From assembly GCA_009836625.1 (NCBI GenBank), contig VXVC01000005.1:149345-213344 (forward strand): a stretch of DNA of 64,000 nt. The letters run 5' to 3'. A program made the translations under genes and the position numbers. A model generated the notes under the pieces. The model ran no database searches. It was not told where the DNA came from and worked only from the letters and a program-made list of their open reading frames with translations. The stretch comes from Holophagales bacterium (GTDB lineage: Bacteria; Acidobacteriota; Thermoanaerobaculia; Multivoradales; Multivoraceae). Below, piece after piece: positions 43,352-51,302 of the stretch. Within the stretch, counting starts at the first letter, position 1, and every line of letters begins with the position of its first letter.

Positions 43352-44425
43352 CTACTCGCTCTCGGCCTTCACCGGCTTGCCGGCGGCGATCCACTCCTTC
43401 TCGAGCTGGCGCGCCCCTCTGAGCTGCCCCAGCATCGAGTAGTTGCCCTCGTGGCAGGCGTACTCGTAGTTGTACTGGTCGGTCTTCGGCCAGGGCATCT
43501 CGCCGCCGAACGGTGCCGTGTGCTCCTCGTCCTCGACCTCGAACTGGTAGAGCAGCGACTTGCCGTCGATCGGGCTGAAGCGCTCGGTCACCTTCATCGC
43601 GCCGCGCGGCACGCCGGCCGACGTTCGACCGTGGAACATCTGGGGCGCAGCTTCACGGCGGAAGTTCGCCGTCTCGACGACCAGGGTGTCGCCCTCCCAC
43701 CGTCCGATCGAGTCGCCGGAGTAGGACTGGTACGCCGCGGGTGAATGCTCCGCGTCGATCCTCACGACCCGCGTCCAGTGCATCCACTCGATGTGGATCA
43801 TCAGGTAGTCGTCGGTCTGCACGAGGGTCTTCAGGTTGTTGTAGGAGATCGTGCGGATGGGGATCGAAGCGCCGGGCTGGTAGATGCAGCGCACGCCGAG
43901 GACCATCGTCTCCGGGCTGTCGAAGGGGGTGTCGCCTGACTCCAGCCACCAGGCCGTGCCGTCGTCGTTCATCCAGATGAACCGCGGCAGTGCCCCTCGG
44001 TTCTTCTGGGCTTCTTCCGTCAGCGGCGGCATCCGGCCGTTCGGGGGGTTCGTCAGGATCGACGTGCGGTACTTGCCGTCGATCCGGAACATCGTGTGGC
44101 CCGGATCGAACCAGGCGTAGTTGTAGCTCTGCCGGTCGATGAAGGCGCCCTTCTCCGGCGGCGGCCGATCCGGCGCACTGGCGGCGTCGCCGTCCAGGAC
44201 GCGCTGACGCTGGTTGGCTTCGACCTCGGCCGCTTCCTCCGGGCTGAGGACGAGTTCCTCGCCGCGCTCGGGCCGGCGCTCGAAGGGGGTCAACGAGCGG
44301 ATGTCGTAGCGGCCGGTGAAATCGGGTTTGCCGCTTGGGGTCCGGGGAATGTCGTCGGCGGCAGCCGCGACGCCGCCGGCCCCCGACACGAGTAGTGCGC
44401 AGACGAGAGCGAGGGTCTTCCGCAT
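43352..44425 (-). CDS. Secreted protein of the SIGxWEGDTLVV family (third member)
   Basis: 357 residues from ATG 44425, with AAGGAGAAC upstream. The signal peptide is about 1-22 (VSGAGGVAAAA). The block order is the same as in 8632-9732: IPRTPSGKPDFTGRYD, NPPNGRMPPLT, YSGDSIGRWEGDTLVVE, NYEYACHEGNYSMLGQLRGAR. It lacks the structured leader RNA seen ahead of that paralogue. Function unknown. Divergent from the DJ-1/PfpI gene at 44486. Confidence 0.82.
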   Translation of the reverse strand: MRKTLALVCALLVSGAGGVAAAADDIPRTPSGKPDFTGRYDIRSLTPFERRPERGEELVLSPEEAAEVEANQRQRVLDGDAASAPDRPPPEKGAFIDRQSYNYAWFDPGHTMFRIDGKYRTSILTNPPNGRMPPLTEEAQKNRGALPRFIWMNDDGTAWWLESGDTPFDSPETMVLGVRCIYQPGASIPIRTISYNNLKTLVQTDDYLMIHIEWMHWTRVVRIDAEHSPAAYQSYSGDSIGRWEGDTLVVETANFRREAAPQMFHGRTSAGVPRGAMKVTERFSPIDGKSLLYQFEVEDEEHTAPFGGEMPWPKTDQYNYEYACHEGNYSMLGQLRGARQLEKEWIAAGKPVKAESE

Positions 44426-44485
44426 TCCGTTCTCCTTGTTCGTTTCCCTGAGCCTACAATCGTCGTTCCAACGAAGAGGTGGCCC

Positions 44486-45274
44486 ATGCAACGACTCCCG
44501 ACACTACTCATCGCCATGATCGCCTTCGCGACCGTGTTCGCCATTCCGGCCGCCGGACAGTCCGATGGCCCCTCGTACGATCCGCCGCTCGACATCGGCG
44601 TCGTCCTGTACGACGGCGCCGAACCGCTCGACGTCTTCGGACCGGTCGAGATGTGGCTCAACGCCGGGCCGGGTCTGATCCGCGTCCACCTGATCGCGGA
44701 CTCCGTCCGTCCGATCGCTCTGACCACGACGACCTATCCGGCCGAGATGGCTCCGAAGGTCCAGGCCCAGTACAGCTACGACGACGCGCCGCCGCTCGAC
44801 GTGATCATGGTGCCGGGCGGTATCGGCACGCTCCGGGAAGTCGAGAATCAGCAACTGCTGGACTTCATCGCTGAACGCGCCGCCGAGGTCCAGCTCACCA
44901 CGTCCGTCTGCACCGGCTCGGCCATCCTCGCGAAGGCCGGCGTCCTCGACGGCCTGCCGGCGACAGGGAACAAGGCCTTCTTCAGCTACATCGCCGGCTT
45001 CGGTCCCGAGACGGAGTGGGTGAAGGAAGCCCGCTGGGTCGACGCCGGCCACGTGATGACCTCCTCCGGCGTTTCCGCCGGCATCGACATGAGCCTGGCC
45101 GTCGTCGCCCGCTTCTTCGGTCAGGACGCCGCGCGGATGCTGGCTCAGGCCACCGAGTACGAGTGGAACGAGGATGCGGGCCGCGATCCGTTCGTCGGGA
45201 ACCTGGACTCGGCCATGCCGTACCTGGAAGGCCTGGAGGCGGCGGTTGCGGAGGCGTCCGGTTCGGGATTCTGA
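44486..45274 (+). CDS. DJ-1/PfpI family protein with signal peptide
   Basis: 262 residues. An exported form: signal peptide about 1-24 (AIPAAGQ). The DJ-1/PfpI fold is shown by LDIGVVLYDGAEPLDVFGP near 36-54, VIMVPGGIGTL and the nucleophile elbow SVCTGSA with Cys near 141, followed by SSGVSAGIDMSL. Relatives include isonitrile hydratases and the N-terminal domain of AraC-type regulators; no DNA-binding domain is present. Its exported location is unusual for the family. Substrate unknown. Confidence 0.85.
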   Translation: MQRLPTLLIAMIAFATVFAIPAAGQSDGPSYDPPLDIGVVLYDGAEPLDVFGPVEMWLNAGPGLIRVHLIADSVRPIALTTTTYPAEMAPKVQAQYSYDDAPPLDVIMVPGGIGTLREVENQQLLDFIAERAAEVQLTTSVCTGSAILAKAGVLDGLPATGNKAFFSYIAGFGPETEWVKEARWVDAGHVMTSSGVSAGIDMSLAVVARFFGQDAARMLAQATEYEWNEDAGRDPFVGNLDSAMPYLEGLEAAVAEASGSGF

Positions 45275-45315
45275 GCCCGGGCCCTGCCCCCGGGAACAGA
45301 TTGAAGGCGCGGGCG

Positions 45316-45933
45316 CTAGGGGTAGGGGGTGATCACGCCGCAGGCCGCTCGGGAACCGCCTGCGCAGCCGGCCGCCTCGCCTTCGGGGCAGTAGGTGTCG
45401 GGGTTCGTGTGGATGATGAAGGCGCTGCCGTCTTCGTCGAACACGGAAAGCGGACCATCGGAGAGAGTGACCCGCGTCGTCGTCATCATGTGGTAGCCGC
45501 GGCCCTGGCGGTCCAGCGTCATGTTCGTCAGGTCGCCGGCGTGGAATGGATGGTTGCCGTCCGGGCTGGTGTTCGAGTTGGGGCCGGGGTCGAAGTGCCC
45601 GCCGGCCGTGCCGCACGGATTGCAGGACGCGGTCTCGTGAATGTGGACTGCGTGCTTGCCTCGCGTGATGCCCGTGTTGGCGTATAGGCGGAGGTAGATG
45701 TCCACTGCCTTGACGCCCTCTTCGGAAGGCCGTTCCTGCAGATAGCCGAAGCCCACGCGGTTCGTCGGAATGTCGCAACTGTAGAGGACCGCCCGTCCCG
45801 CGGCCGGCGCGTCTGCCATGGCGGCGGCGAAGTCCTCTTCAGGATCCTGGGCGGATGTGACCGCGGCGCCAAACGAGAGCAGGGCGAAGGCCGCAAGGAG
45901 AAGGGCCGTGGTCTTGGGACGGTTCGTGAGCAT
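45316..45933 (-). CDS. sodC: Cu/Zn superoxide dismutase-like protein (SodC), possibly Zn-site deficient
   Basis: 205 residues, signal peptide about 1-28. Copper ligands are present: His97 and His99 (HAVHIHE), His113 (GGHFDP), His175 (IIHTNPD). Other SodC residues present are Asp134 (HAGDLTN, with His131), the catalytic Arg195 in GGSRAACGV, and Asp179 in HTNPD. The family's second zinc-loop histidine falls at Asn121/Thr122; His128 may substitute. It should dismutate superoxide in the periplasm. Downstream of the symporter gene by about 52 nt. Confidence 0.83.
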   Translation of the reverse strand: MLTNRPKTTALLLAAFALLSFGAAVTSAQDPEEDFAAAMADAPAAGRAVLYSCDIPTNRVGFGYLQERPSEEGVKAVDIYLRLYANTGITRGKHAVHIHETASCNPCGTAGGHFDPGPNSNTSPDGNHPFHAGDLTNMTLDRQGRGYHMMTTTRVTLSDGPLSVFDEDGSAFIIHTNPDTYCPEGEAAGCAGGSRAACGVITPYP

Positions 45934-45985
45934 CTGTTGGGGCTCCTTGGTAGATGTCAGGGCGATCCGGTCAAGAGGTCGAGTC

Positions 45986-47230
45986 CTAGAGTAGCGGCTG
46001 TTGCTCGGCTCGGCCGGCCGTCTCCTCGCCGTCGCCGCGAGTCATCGCGTCGACCGTGGTCGCGGCGCCCATGTGGCAGACGACGTTGGCCGCGGAGCGG
46101 AAGACGTCGGGCACACGGTCGATCCCCAGCAGGATGGCGAGTCCCGCCAGTGGCACGCCCACGACGTCCAGGGCCGGCGCCAGCGACACGATGCTGGCGC
46201 TGGGCACCGGGGCGACCGTCATCGCGGCGAGGAAGATCGCCAGCACCGCCGCGGCGATCATCCCCGCGTCGAGCGGTACTCCGTACATGGCGGCCAGGAA
46301 GACGAGCGACGCGCTCTGGAACAGCGCGCTGCCGGGCCGGTTGATCGACGCCGCCAGCGGCAGGATCAGCGTGTACTTGCGCTCGGACAGGCCGAGCTTC
46401 TTCGCCTCCTGCAGCATCATCGGCAGCGTCCCCACGGACGTCGTCGTGGTGAAGCCCACGGTGTACGTGCCCACGGTTGCTGGAATGAAGCGCCAGGGCG
46501 GTACGCCGCCCAGGAACCAGACCAGGGGCAGGAGAACGAGGCCCTTCAGGATGAAGAGACCCACCACGACGGCGACGATGAAGACGGCGAGGTTCTGCAG
46601 CATCGCCGTCCCGGTCTTCGCGATGACCGGCGCCGCGAGGCCGAAGACGCCCACCGGGGCCGTCCACAGGATCCAGCTCATCAGCTTCGTCAGAGCGTCG
46701 CCGAGGGCCTCCGCGAAGGACGTCAGCGTCCGCTGTTTCTCGCTCGGCAGGGCGGTCGTCGCCGCGGCCAGGAGGACGATGAAGATGAGAAGGGAGAGGA
46801 GGGCGCCGTCCGCCGCGACCTGGACCGGATTCCGGGGGACCAGATTGACCAGGAAGTCGACGATGCCCACACCGGCGGGCTCCAGCTCCGCCGTGGGCGT
46901 GGGCGGCGCCACGGGCGCCGTGAAGGTGAGCGCGAAGCCCATCACCCCCATCCCGATCAGGATCGCCGGCAAGGTCGTCGCCCAGAAGAAGCCCACCGCC
47001 AGTCCCCCCAGCCGGCCGAGCTTCCGCAGGTCGCCGATCCGCCCCACGCCGACGAAGACGACCGCCGCCACCAACGGGATGACGACCATCTGGATCGCGC
47101 GCAGGAAGACCTGCCCGAGCGGCTCGACGGCATCGGCGGCCCACAGCAGCGAGGGCGAACCCGTCGCCGACGCGGCGATGCCGAGGCCCAGTCCGAGCGC
47201 CAGCCCGATGAGGATCGCGCGTGTGTTCAC
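45986..47230 (-). CDS. Dicarboxylate/amino acid:cation symporter (DAACS family)
   Basis: 414 residues from GTG 47230. About eight transmembrane segments with the family's key blocks: a Ser-rich TVGFTTTTSVGTLPMML, SINRPGSALFQSASLVF and the substrate-binding GAATTVDAM near the C-terminus (the usual N-rich 'NMDGTA/N' form is altered to CHMGAATTVD). The family takes up dicarboxylates, glutamate or neutral amino acids by Na+ or H+ symport; substrate uncertain. Starts 31 nt after the DUF1501 gene stop at 47261. Confidence 0.85.
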   Translation of the reverse strand: MNTRAILIGLALGLGLGIAASATGSPSLLWAADAVEPLGQVFLRAIQMVVIPLVAAVVFVGVGRIGDLRKLGRLGGLAVGFFWATTLPAILIGMGVMGFALTFTAPVAPPTPTAELEPAGVGIVDFLVNLVPRNPVQVAADGALLSLLIFIVLLAAATTALPSEKQRTLTSFAEALGDALTKLMSWILWTAPVGVFGLAAPVIAKTGTAMLQNLAVFIVAVVVGLFILKGLVLLPLVWFLGGVPPWRFIPATVGTYTVGFTTTTSVGTLPMMLQEAKKLGLSERKYTLILPLAASINRPGSALFQSASLVFLAAMYGVPLDAGMIAAAVLAIFLAAMTVAPVPSASIVSLAPALDVVGVPLAGLAILLGIDRVPDVFRSAANVVCHMGAATTVDAMTRGDGEETAGRAEQQPLL

Positions 47231-47260
47231 GGAGCGCGTCGACCGGCTCGGACGGCCGGT

Positions 47261-48715
47261 CTACGCCCAGAGACCCCGAATCACCTCGCCCTTCACCAGC
47301 TCTCTCGGCTGGTCCAGGTGATTCAGGATCTCCATTGCCGGATCGATCCCCAGTGTGTAGTACACGGTCGCCAGCAGGTCGTTCGGGTGGACCGGCTTCT
47401 CGCGGGGGGCGGAGCCGGTCTCGTCGGACTCGCCGTAGAGCTGGCCACGGGAGACGCCGGCGCCGGCGACCAACGCGGTGTAGCAGTAGGGCCAGTGATC
47501 GCGGCCGTCCGGGGAGTTGCTGTTGCCGGAGGTGCTGACGCCGAGGCGCGGTGAGCGGCCGAACTCGCCGACGGCGACGACGAGCGTCTCGTCGAGGAGG
47601 CCGCGGTCGTCCATGTCGGAGAGAAGGGCCGACAGCGCCCGGTCGAGGACGGGGCAGTGCAGGTTCTTGAGCGGACCGAAGTTGGCGGCGTGGGTATCCC
47701 AGGAGTCGACTTCGGGGTTGCCGTTGGCGACCGCTGGCCAGTTGAGCTGGACGAAACGGGTGCCGGCTTCGATCAGCCGCCGGGCCATCAGCGCGCCCTG
47801 GCCGAACGTGTTCTTGCCGTAGCGCTCGCGCATCTCGTCGTTCTCGTTCGAGAGGTCGAAGGCCTGGCGCGCCTTGCCGGAGAGGACGAGGTCGTAGGCC
47901 TTCTCGTAGTACTCGTCGAGGGCGGAGTCGGCGACCGCCTTCTCGAGCTCGGGCAGCGAGGCGTTCAGACCCTTGCGGAGCTCGAAGCGGCCGGCGAGGC
48001 GTTCGGGCGAGGTCTCTTCGCGCAGTTCGAGGTCGCTGAGTTCGATCGGCTGGTTCGGGTCCTGGTAGAGGCGGTAGGGGTCGTAGGCCTTGCCGAGGAA
48101 ACCGGCGGCGCCTCCCTTGCCGATCACGTTCGATTCCTGGAGCGGCCTCGGCATCTCGACGAAGGGGAGCATCGCGTCGTCGAGCGGCTTGAGCCTGGAG
48201 ATGTGGGAGCCGGCGGTCGGAAAATCGGCCGGGGTCGGCGGCTCGAGCTGGCCGGAGGGCGAGACGCGGTCCGGCGGGTAGCCGGTCAGCATCTGGTAGA
48301 TCGCGGCGGTGTGGTTGAAGAGCCCCTTCGGCGTGTAGCTCATCGAGCGGATCAGGGTGCACTTGTCGACTTGGTCGGCAAGCAGCGGCATCGTCTCGGA
48401 GAGCCTGATTCCCGGGATCTTCGTGTCGATGGCGCCGAACTCGCCGCGGATGTTGGACGGCGCATCGGGCTTCGGATCCCAGATGTCGATGTGGCTGGGT
48501 CCGCCCTGGAGGAACAGCAGGATGACCGACTTGGCGCTGCCGAAGCCCTTGCCCCCGGCGAAGGTGTCCACTGCGGCGGTGGCGGCGTGCGCGTCGCGGA
48601 GCGCCAGGGTCTGGCTGAGCGAGATGCCGAAGATGCCGAGCGAGCCGACGCGGAGGAACTCACGCCGGGTCGGGCCGTCGCAGGTGTGGCCGGACTGTCC
48701 TGGGATGACGAGCAT
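47261..48715 (-). CDS. DUF1501 family exported protein (copy 1)
   Basis: 484 residues with a Tat-like signal: TRREFLRVGSLGIFGISL at 16-33. DUF1501/sulfatase-like landmarks: VILLFLQGGPSHIDIWDPKP, SEDAMLPF-like DDAMLPFVEM, WDTHAANFGPLKN and VVAVGEFGRSPRLG. These occur in planctomycete and Acidobacteria genomes next to DUF1549/DUF1553 genes; the biochemical role is unknown, but the fold suggests a metal-dependent hydrolase of the alkaline phosphatase clan. Immediately downstream of the DUF1553-type gene (34-nt gap). Confidence 0.88.
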   Translation of the reverse strand: MLVIPGQSGHTCDGPTRREFLRVGSLGIFGISLSQTLALRDAHAATAAVDTFAGGKGFGSAKSVILLFLQGGPSHIDIWDPKPDAPSNIRGEFGAIDTKIPGIRLSETMPLLADQVDKCTLIRSMSYTPKGLFNHTAAIYQMLTGYPPDRVSPSGQLEPPTPADFPTAGSHISRLKPLDDAMLPFVEMPRPLQESNVIGKGGAAGFLGKAYDPYRLYQDPNQPIELSDLELREETSPERLAGRFELRKGLNASLPELEKAVADSALDEYYEKAYDLVLSGKARQAFDLSNENDEMRERYGKNTFGQGALMARRLIEAGTRFVQLNWPAVANGNPEVDSWDTHAANFGPLKNLHCPVLDRALSALLSDMDDRGLLDETLVVAVGEFGRSPRLGVSTSGNSNSPDGRDHWPYCYTALVAGAGVSRGQLYGESDETGSAPREKPVHPNDLLATVYYTLGIDPAMEILNHLDQPRELVKGEVIRGLWA

Positions 48716-48749
48716 GGTCGGGGCTCCTTTGCGGCTGCGGGCTGAGAGC

Positions 48750-51302
48750 TTACGAGTTGAAGAGGAAGGCGTTGGAGTTGAGGAGTGCCCACATCAGGTC
48801 CTGGGCCGCCGCGGTGCGGCTGGCCGAGGACTCGAAGTGGCCCTCGGCGAGCTCGGCTTCGTCGCCGGTCGGCAGACGTCCGAGGGCGGCCAGGTAGAGC
48901 TCGGCGATCAGCTCTTCGTTGTCCAGGCCTCCGAGGATGAGGTTCGCCACCCGCCCCTCGGGGTCGGCGATCGCGTCGGCGATGACGGAGCCGTTCAGCA
49001 GGCTGAGCGCCTGCGGCAGGCTCATCTCCGTCTTCCGCTCGCACTCGCAGGCGGTCTCGCGGTCCGGCTTGCCGAACAGGTCGAGGAAGCCCTCGATCCC
49101 CATGCTCGCCGTCATCACGTGCGGGTCCGGGAGCGCCGTGGCGTCGAAGTCCTCGGGCAGGGTGTCGATCTCGAAGCGGGAGTCGGTGGCGCGGGCGACG
49201 GCGTCCGCGAGTTGCTCGGCGCTCAGGCGCCGCGGTTCGTGGCGGGAGAAGTTGATCCGGTCGTCCTGGTTCCACTCGTTGGTCTGGAAGGACGACTGGT
49301 AGGCCCGGGAGGTGGTGATCGTCCGCATCAGGTGGCGGAGGTCGAAGTCGTTCTCGATCAGGTCTGCGGTCAGCGCGTTCAGGAGCGCCGCATTGACCGG
49401 CTGGTTCGAAGCGCGGATGTCGTCGACCGGGTCGATGATCCCGCGGCCCATGAAGTAGCTCCACACGCGGTTCGCGATCGCCGGGGCGAAGTAGGGGTTG
49501 TTCGGCGACGTTAGCCAGTCGGCCAGCGCGGCCCGGCGTCCCAGACCCTCGCCGAGGTCCGGCGCACCTTCGACCGGCACGAGGTACTTGGGCGGCACCA
49601 CGGCGTTCGTCTTCGGGTGCAACTGCTCGTTGTCCCGGCGCTTGTCGAAGACGATCTCTTCGCCGGTGCGGAAGCCGGGACGAACGCCCAGGCCGGCGAA
49701 GAAGGCGGTCATCTCGAAGTACTGGTTCTGGGTCCAGCGTTCGAACGGGTGGTCGTGGCACTGGGCGCAGACCATCCGCACGCCCATGAAGAGCTGGGTG
49801 GTGGTCTCCATCGCCTCCTTCGGATCGCGGGCCGCGCGGAAGTAGCTGGCGGCCGGCTGATCGAGCGTGCTGCCGGAGGCCGTGACCAGTTCGCGGACGA
49901 GCTCGTCGTAGGGGCGGTTCTCCTCGATCGCCTCGCGCAGCCAGCCGCGGAAGGTGAGCATGCCCTTGTAGCTCATGAACTTCCGGTTGCTGCGCAGCAG
50001 GTCGCCCCACTTGAGCGTCCAGTGATCGACGTAGGCGTCGCTTGCGATCAGTTCGTCGACCAGGCGGTTCCGCTTCTCCTGGGTTGGCGTGTCGTCGGCG
50101 AGGAACGCGCGCACCCGGTTCGGGGTCGGGATCTGGCCGGTCAGGTCGAGCGAGGCGCGGCGGAGGAAGGCCGCGTCGTCGACCGGCGCCGAGGGCAGAA
50201 CCTCGATCCGCTGGAGCTTCTCGTCGATCAGCTCGTCGATGTAGCTGGCCTGGGGCAGGGCGGTCCACTCGAAGCCCTCGCGGCCGCTGAGCACGGTGGC
50301 GGGCGCGGTGGTGAACTGTCCCTCGTAGCGGACGAGCAGGGTGCTTTCGCCGCGGCGCAGCCCGGTCACGACCGGGCCGGCGGGGCTGTTCTCGACCGCC
50401 ATCGTTTCCGTGTTGCTGCTGGTCACATGCGCCTCGCGGGTGACGTCGCGGCTCCTGCCGTCGCCGTAGTGGGCGATGACGATTGCCTGTTGCCGCATCC
50501 CGGGCCGGTGCATGAAGACCTCGCCGGGATGGATCTCGAGCCGCTCCACCCGGTCGAGCTTGGGGTCACCGTAGGGAACGCCCGCCTTGATCCAGTCGAG
50601 GATCTGGTTGTAGTAGCGCGAGCCGTGGTCCAGCCGCAGCCCGCCCTCGTGGGCGACCTGCATCGTCGGTTTGGCGAGCATCAGGGAGCGCGCCGGTTCG
50701 GCGCGGTTGAACCGCCGTCCGGACATGTCGTAGAGCAGCGACTGGTAGTCGAACTCCGGGTCGTAGCCGCGCAGCGACAGCTTGAAGCCGTTCTTGCCCT
50801 TGGCAGCGCCGTGGCAGGTGCCGTTGGAGCAGCCGACCTTGTTCATGGCGGGCAGGACGTCGCGGACGAAGGTGACGGGGCCGGCGGCAGTCTCGGCGCC
50901 GCCAACCGTGACCGGCACGGTGGTGGTCAGACCGCCGGCCTGGATGGTGAGGGAGCCGCTGCCGGTGTTGGTCGGCGAGAAGTAGCCGTCGTTGCTGCGT
51001 GCGACCGGAGCGCCTGCGGTGTCGACTTCGGCTTCGCTGGTGAGGTCGATGCGTTCGCCGGTTTCGAGGATGCCGAGGACGAGGAGCTTGCGGGCGTCGC
51101 GGGGATTGTCGAAGGTGAGTTCGGGGGGATGGATGACCAGGTCGACGGGGGTTAGGGCGTCGGTGGCCGCCGGAAAGGCGGAGGCGGTCAGAGCGAGGAG
51201 AAGCACGGCTTGGGCTCGCCGCTTCGCGGCATCGCGCTTTAGGCCGGCCAGAAGGCCGGCGCACCGACAGTCGGCTGGGCCGGGAGTGTCGAGGCGTGTC
51301 AT
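48750..51302 (-). CDS. DUF1549/DUF1553 protein with Ig-like and haem-like domains (copy 1)
   Basis: 850 residues with a signal-like segment near 32-47. An Ig-like (BIG2) domain (about 50-130) precedes VRDVLPAMNKVGCSNGTCH near 165, a CX4CH motif in place of the CXXCH of planctomycete cytochrome c. The DUF1549 core follows with FLRRASLDLTGQIPTPNRV and the MVCAQCHDHPFERW motif near 515. The DUF1553 region (about 590-850) carries IANRVWSYFMGRGIIDPVDD. Starts with an ATG overlapping the PPC gene by 4 nt. Role unknown. Confidence 0.86.
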   Translation of the reverse strand: MTRLDTPGPADCRCAGLLAGLKRDAAKRRAQAVLLLALTASAFPAATDALTPVDLVIHPPELTFDNPRDARKLLVLGILETGERIDLTSEAEVDTAGAPVARSNDGYFSPTNTGSGSLTIQAGGLTTTVPVTVGGAETAAGPVTFVRDVLPAMNKVGCSNGTCHGAAKGKNGFKLSLRGYDPEFDYQSLLYDMSGRRFNRAEPARSLMLAKPTMQVAHEGGLRLDHGSRYYNQILDWIKAGVPYGDPKLDRVERLEIHPGEVFMHRPGMRQQAIVIAHYGDGRSRDVTREAHVTSSNTETMAVENSPAGPVVTGLRRGESTLLVRYEGQFTTAPATVLSGREGFEWTALPQASYIDELIDEKLQRIEVLPSAPVDDAAFLRRASLDLTGQIPTPNRVRAFLADDTPTQEKRNRLVDELIASDAYVDHWTLKWGDLLRSNRKFMSYKGMLTFRGWLREAIEENRPYDELVRELVTASGSTLDQPAASYFRAARDPKEAMETTTQLFMGVRMVCAQCHDHPFERWTQNQYFEMTAFFAGLGVRPGFRTGEEIVFDKRRDNEQLHPKTNAVVPPKYLVPVEGAPDLGEGLGRRAALADWLTSPNNPYFAPAIANRVWSYFMGRGIIDPVDDIRASNQPVNAALLNALTADLIENDFDLRHLMRTITTSRAYQSSFQTNEWNQDDRINFSRHEPRRLSAEQLADAVARATDSRFEIDTLPEDFDATALPDPHVMTASMGIEGFLDLFGKPDRETACECERKTEMSLPQALSLLNGSVIADAIADPEGRVANLILGGLDNEELIAELYLAALGRLPTGDEAELAEGHFESSASRTAAAQDLMWALLNSNAFLFNS
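51243..51260. repeat. Palindrome inside the DUF1553 N-terminus
   Basis: GCCGGCC (51243-51249) pairs with GGCCGGC (51254-51260) around an AGAA loop, inside the first 20 codons of the copy-1 DUF1553 gene. It resembles a REP-type element; the only copy seen here. Confidence 0.3.

Noticed and set aside
45957..48362. 801-codon minus-strand frame covering two genes
   Set aside because: It overlaps the DAACS and DUF1501 genes in another frame and is arginine- and proline-biased with no recognisable motif.
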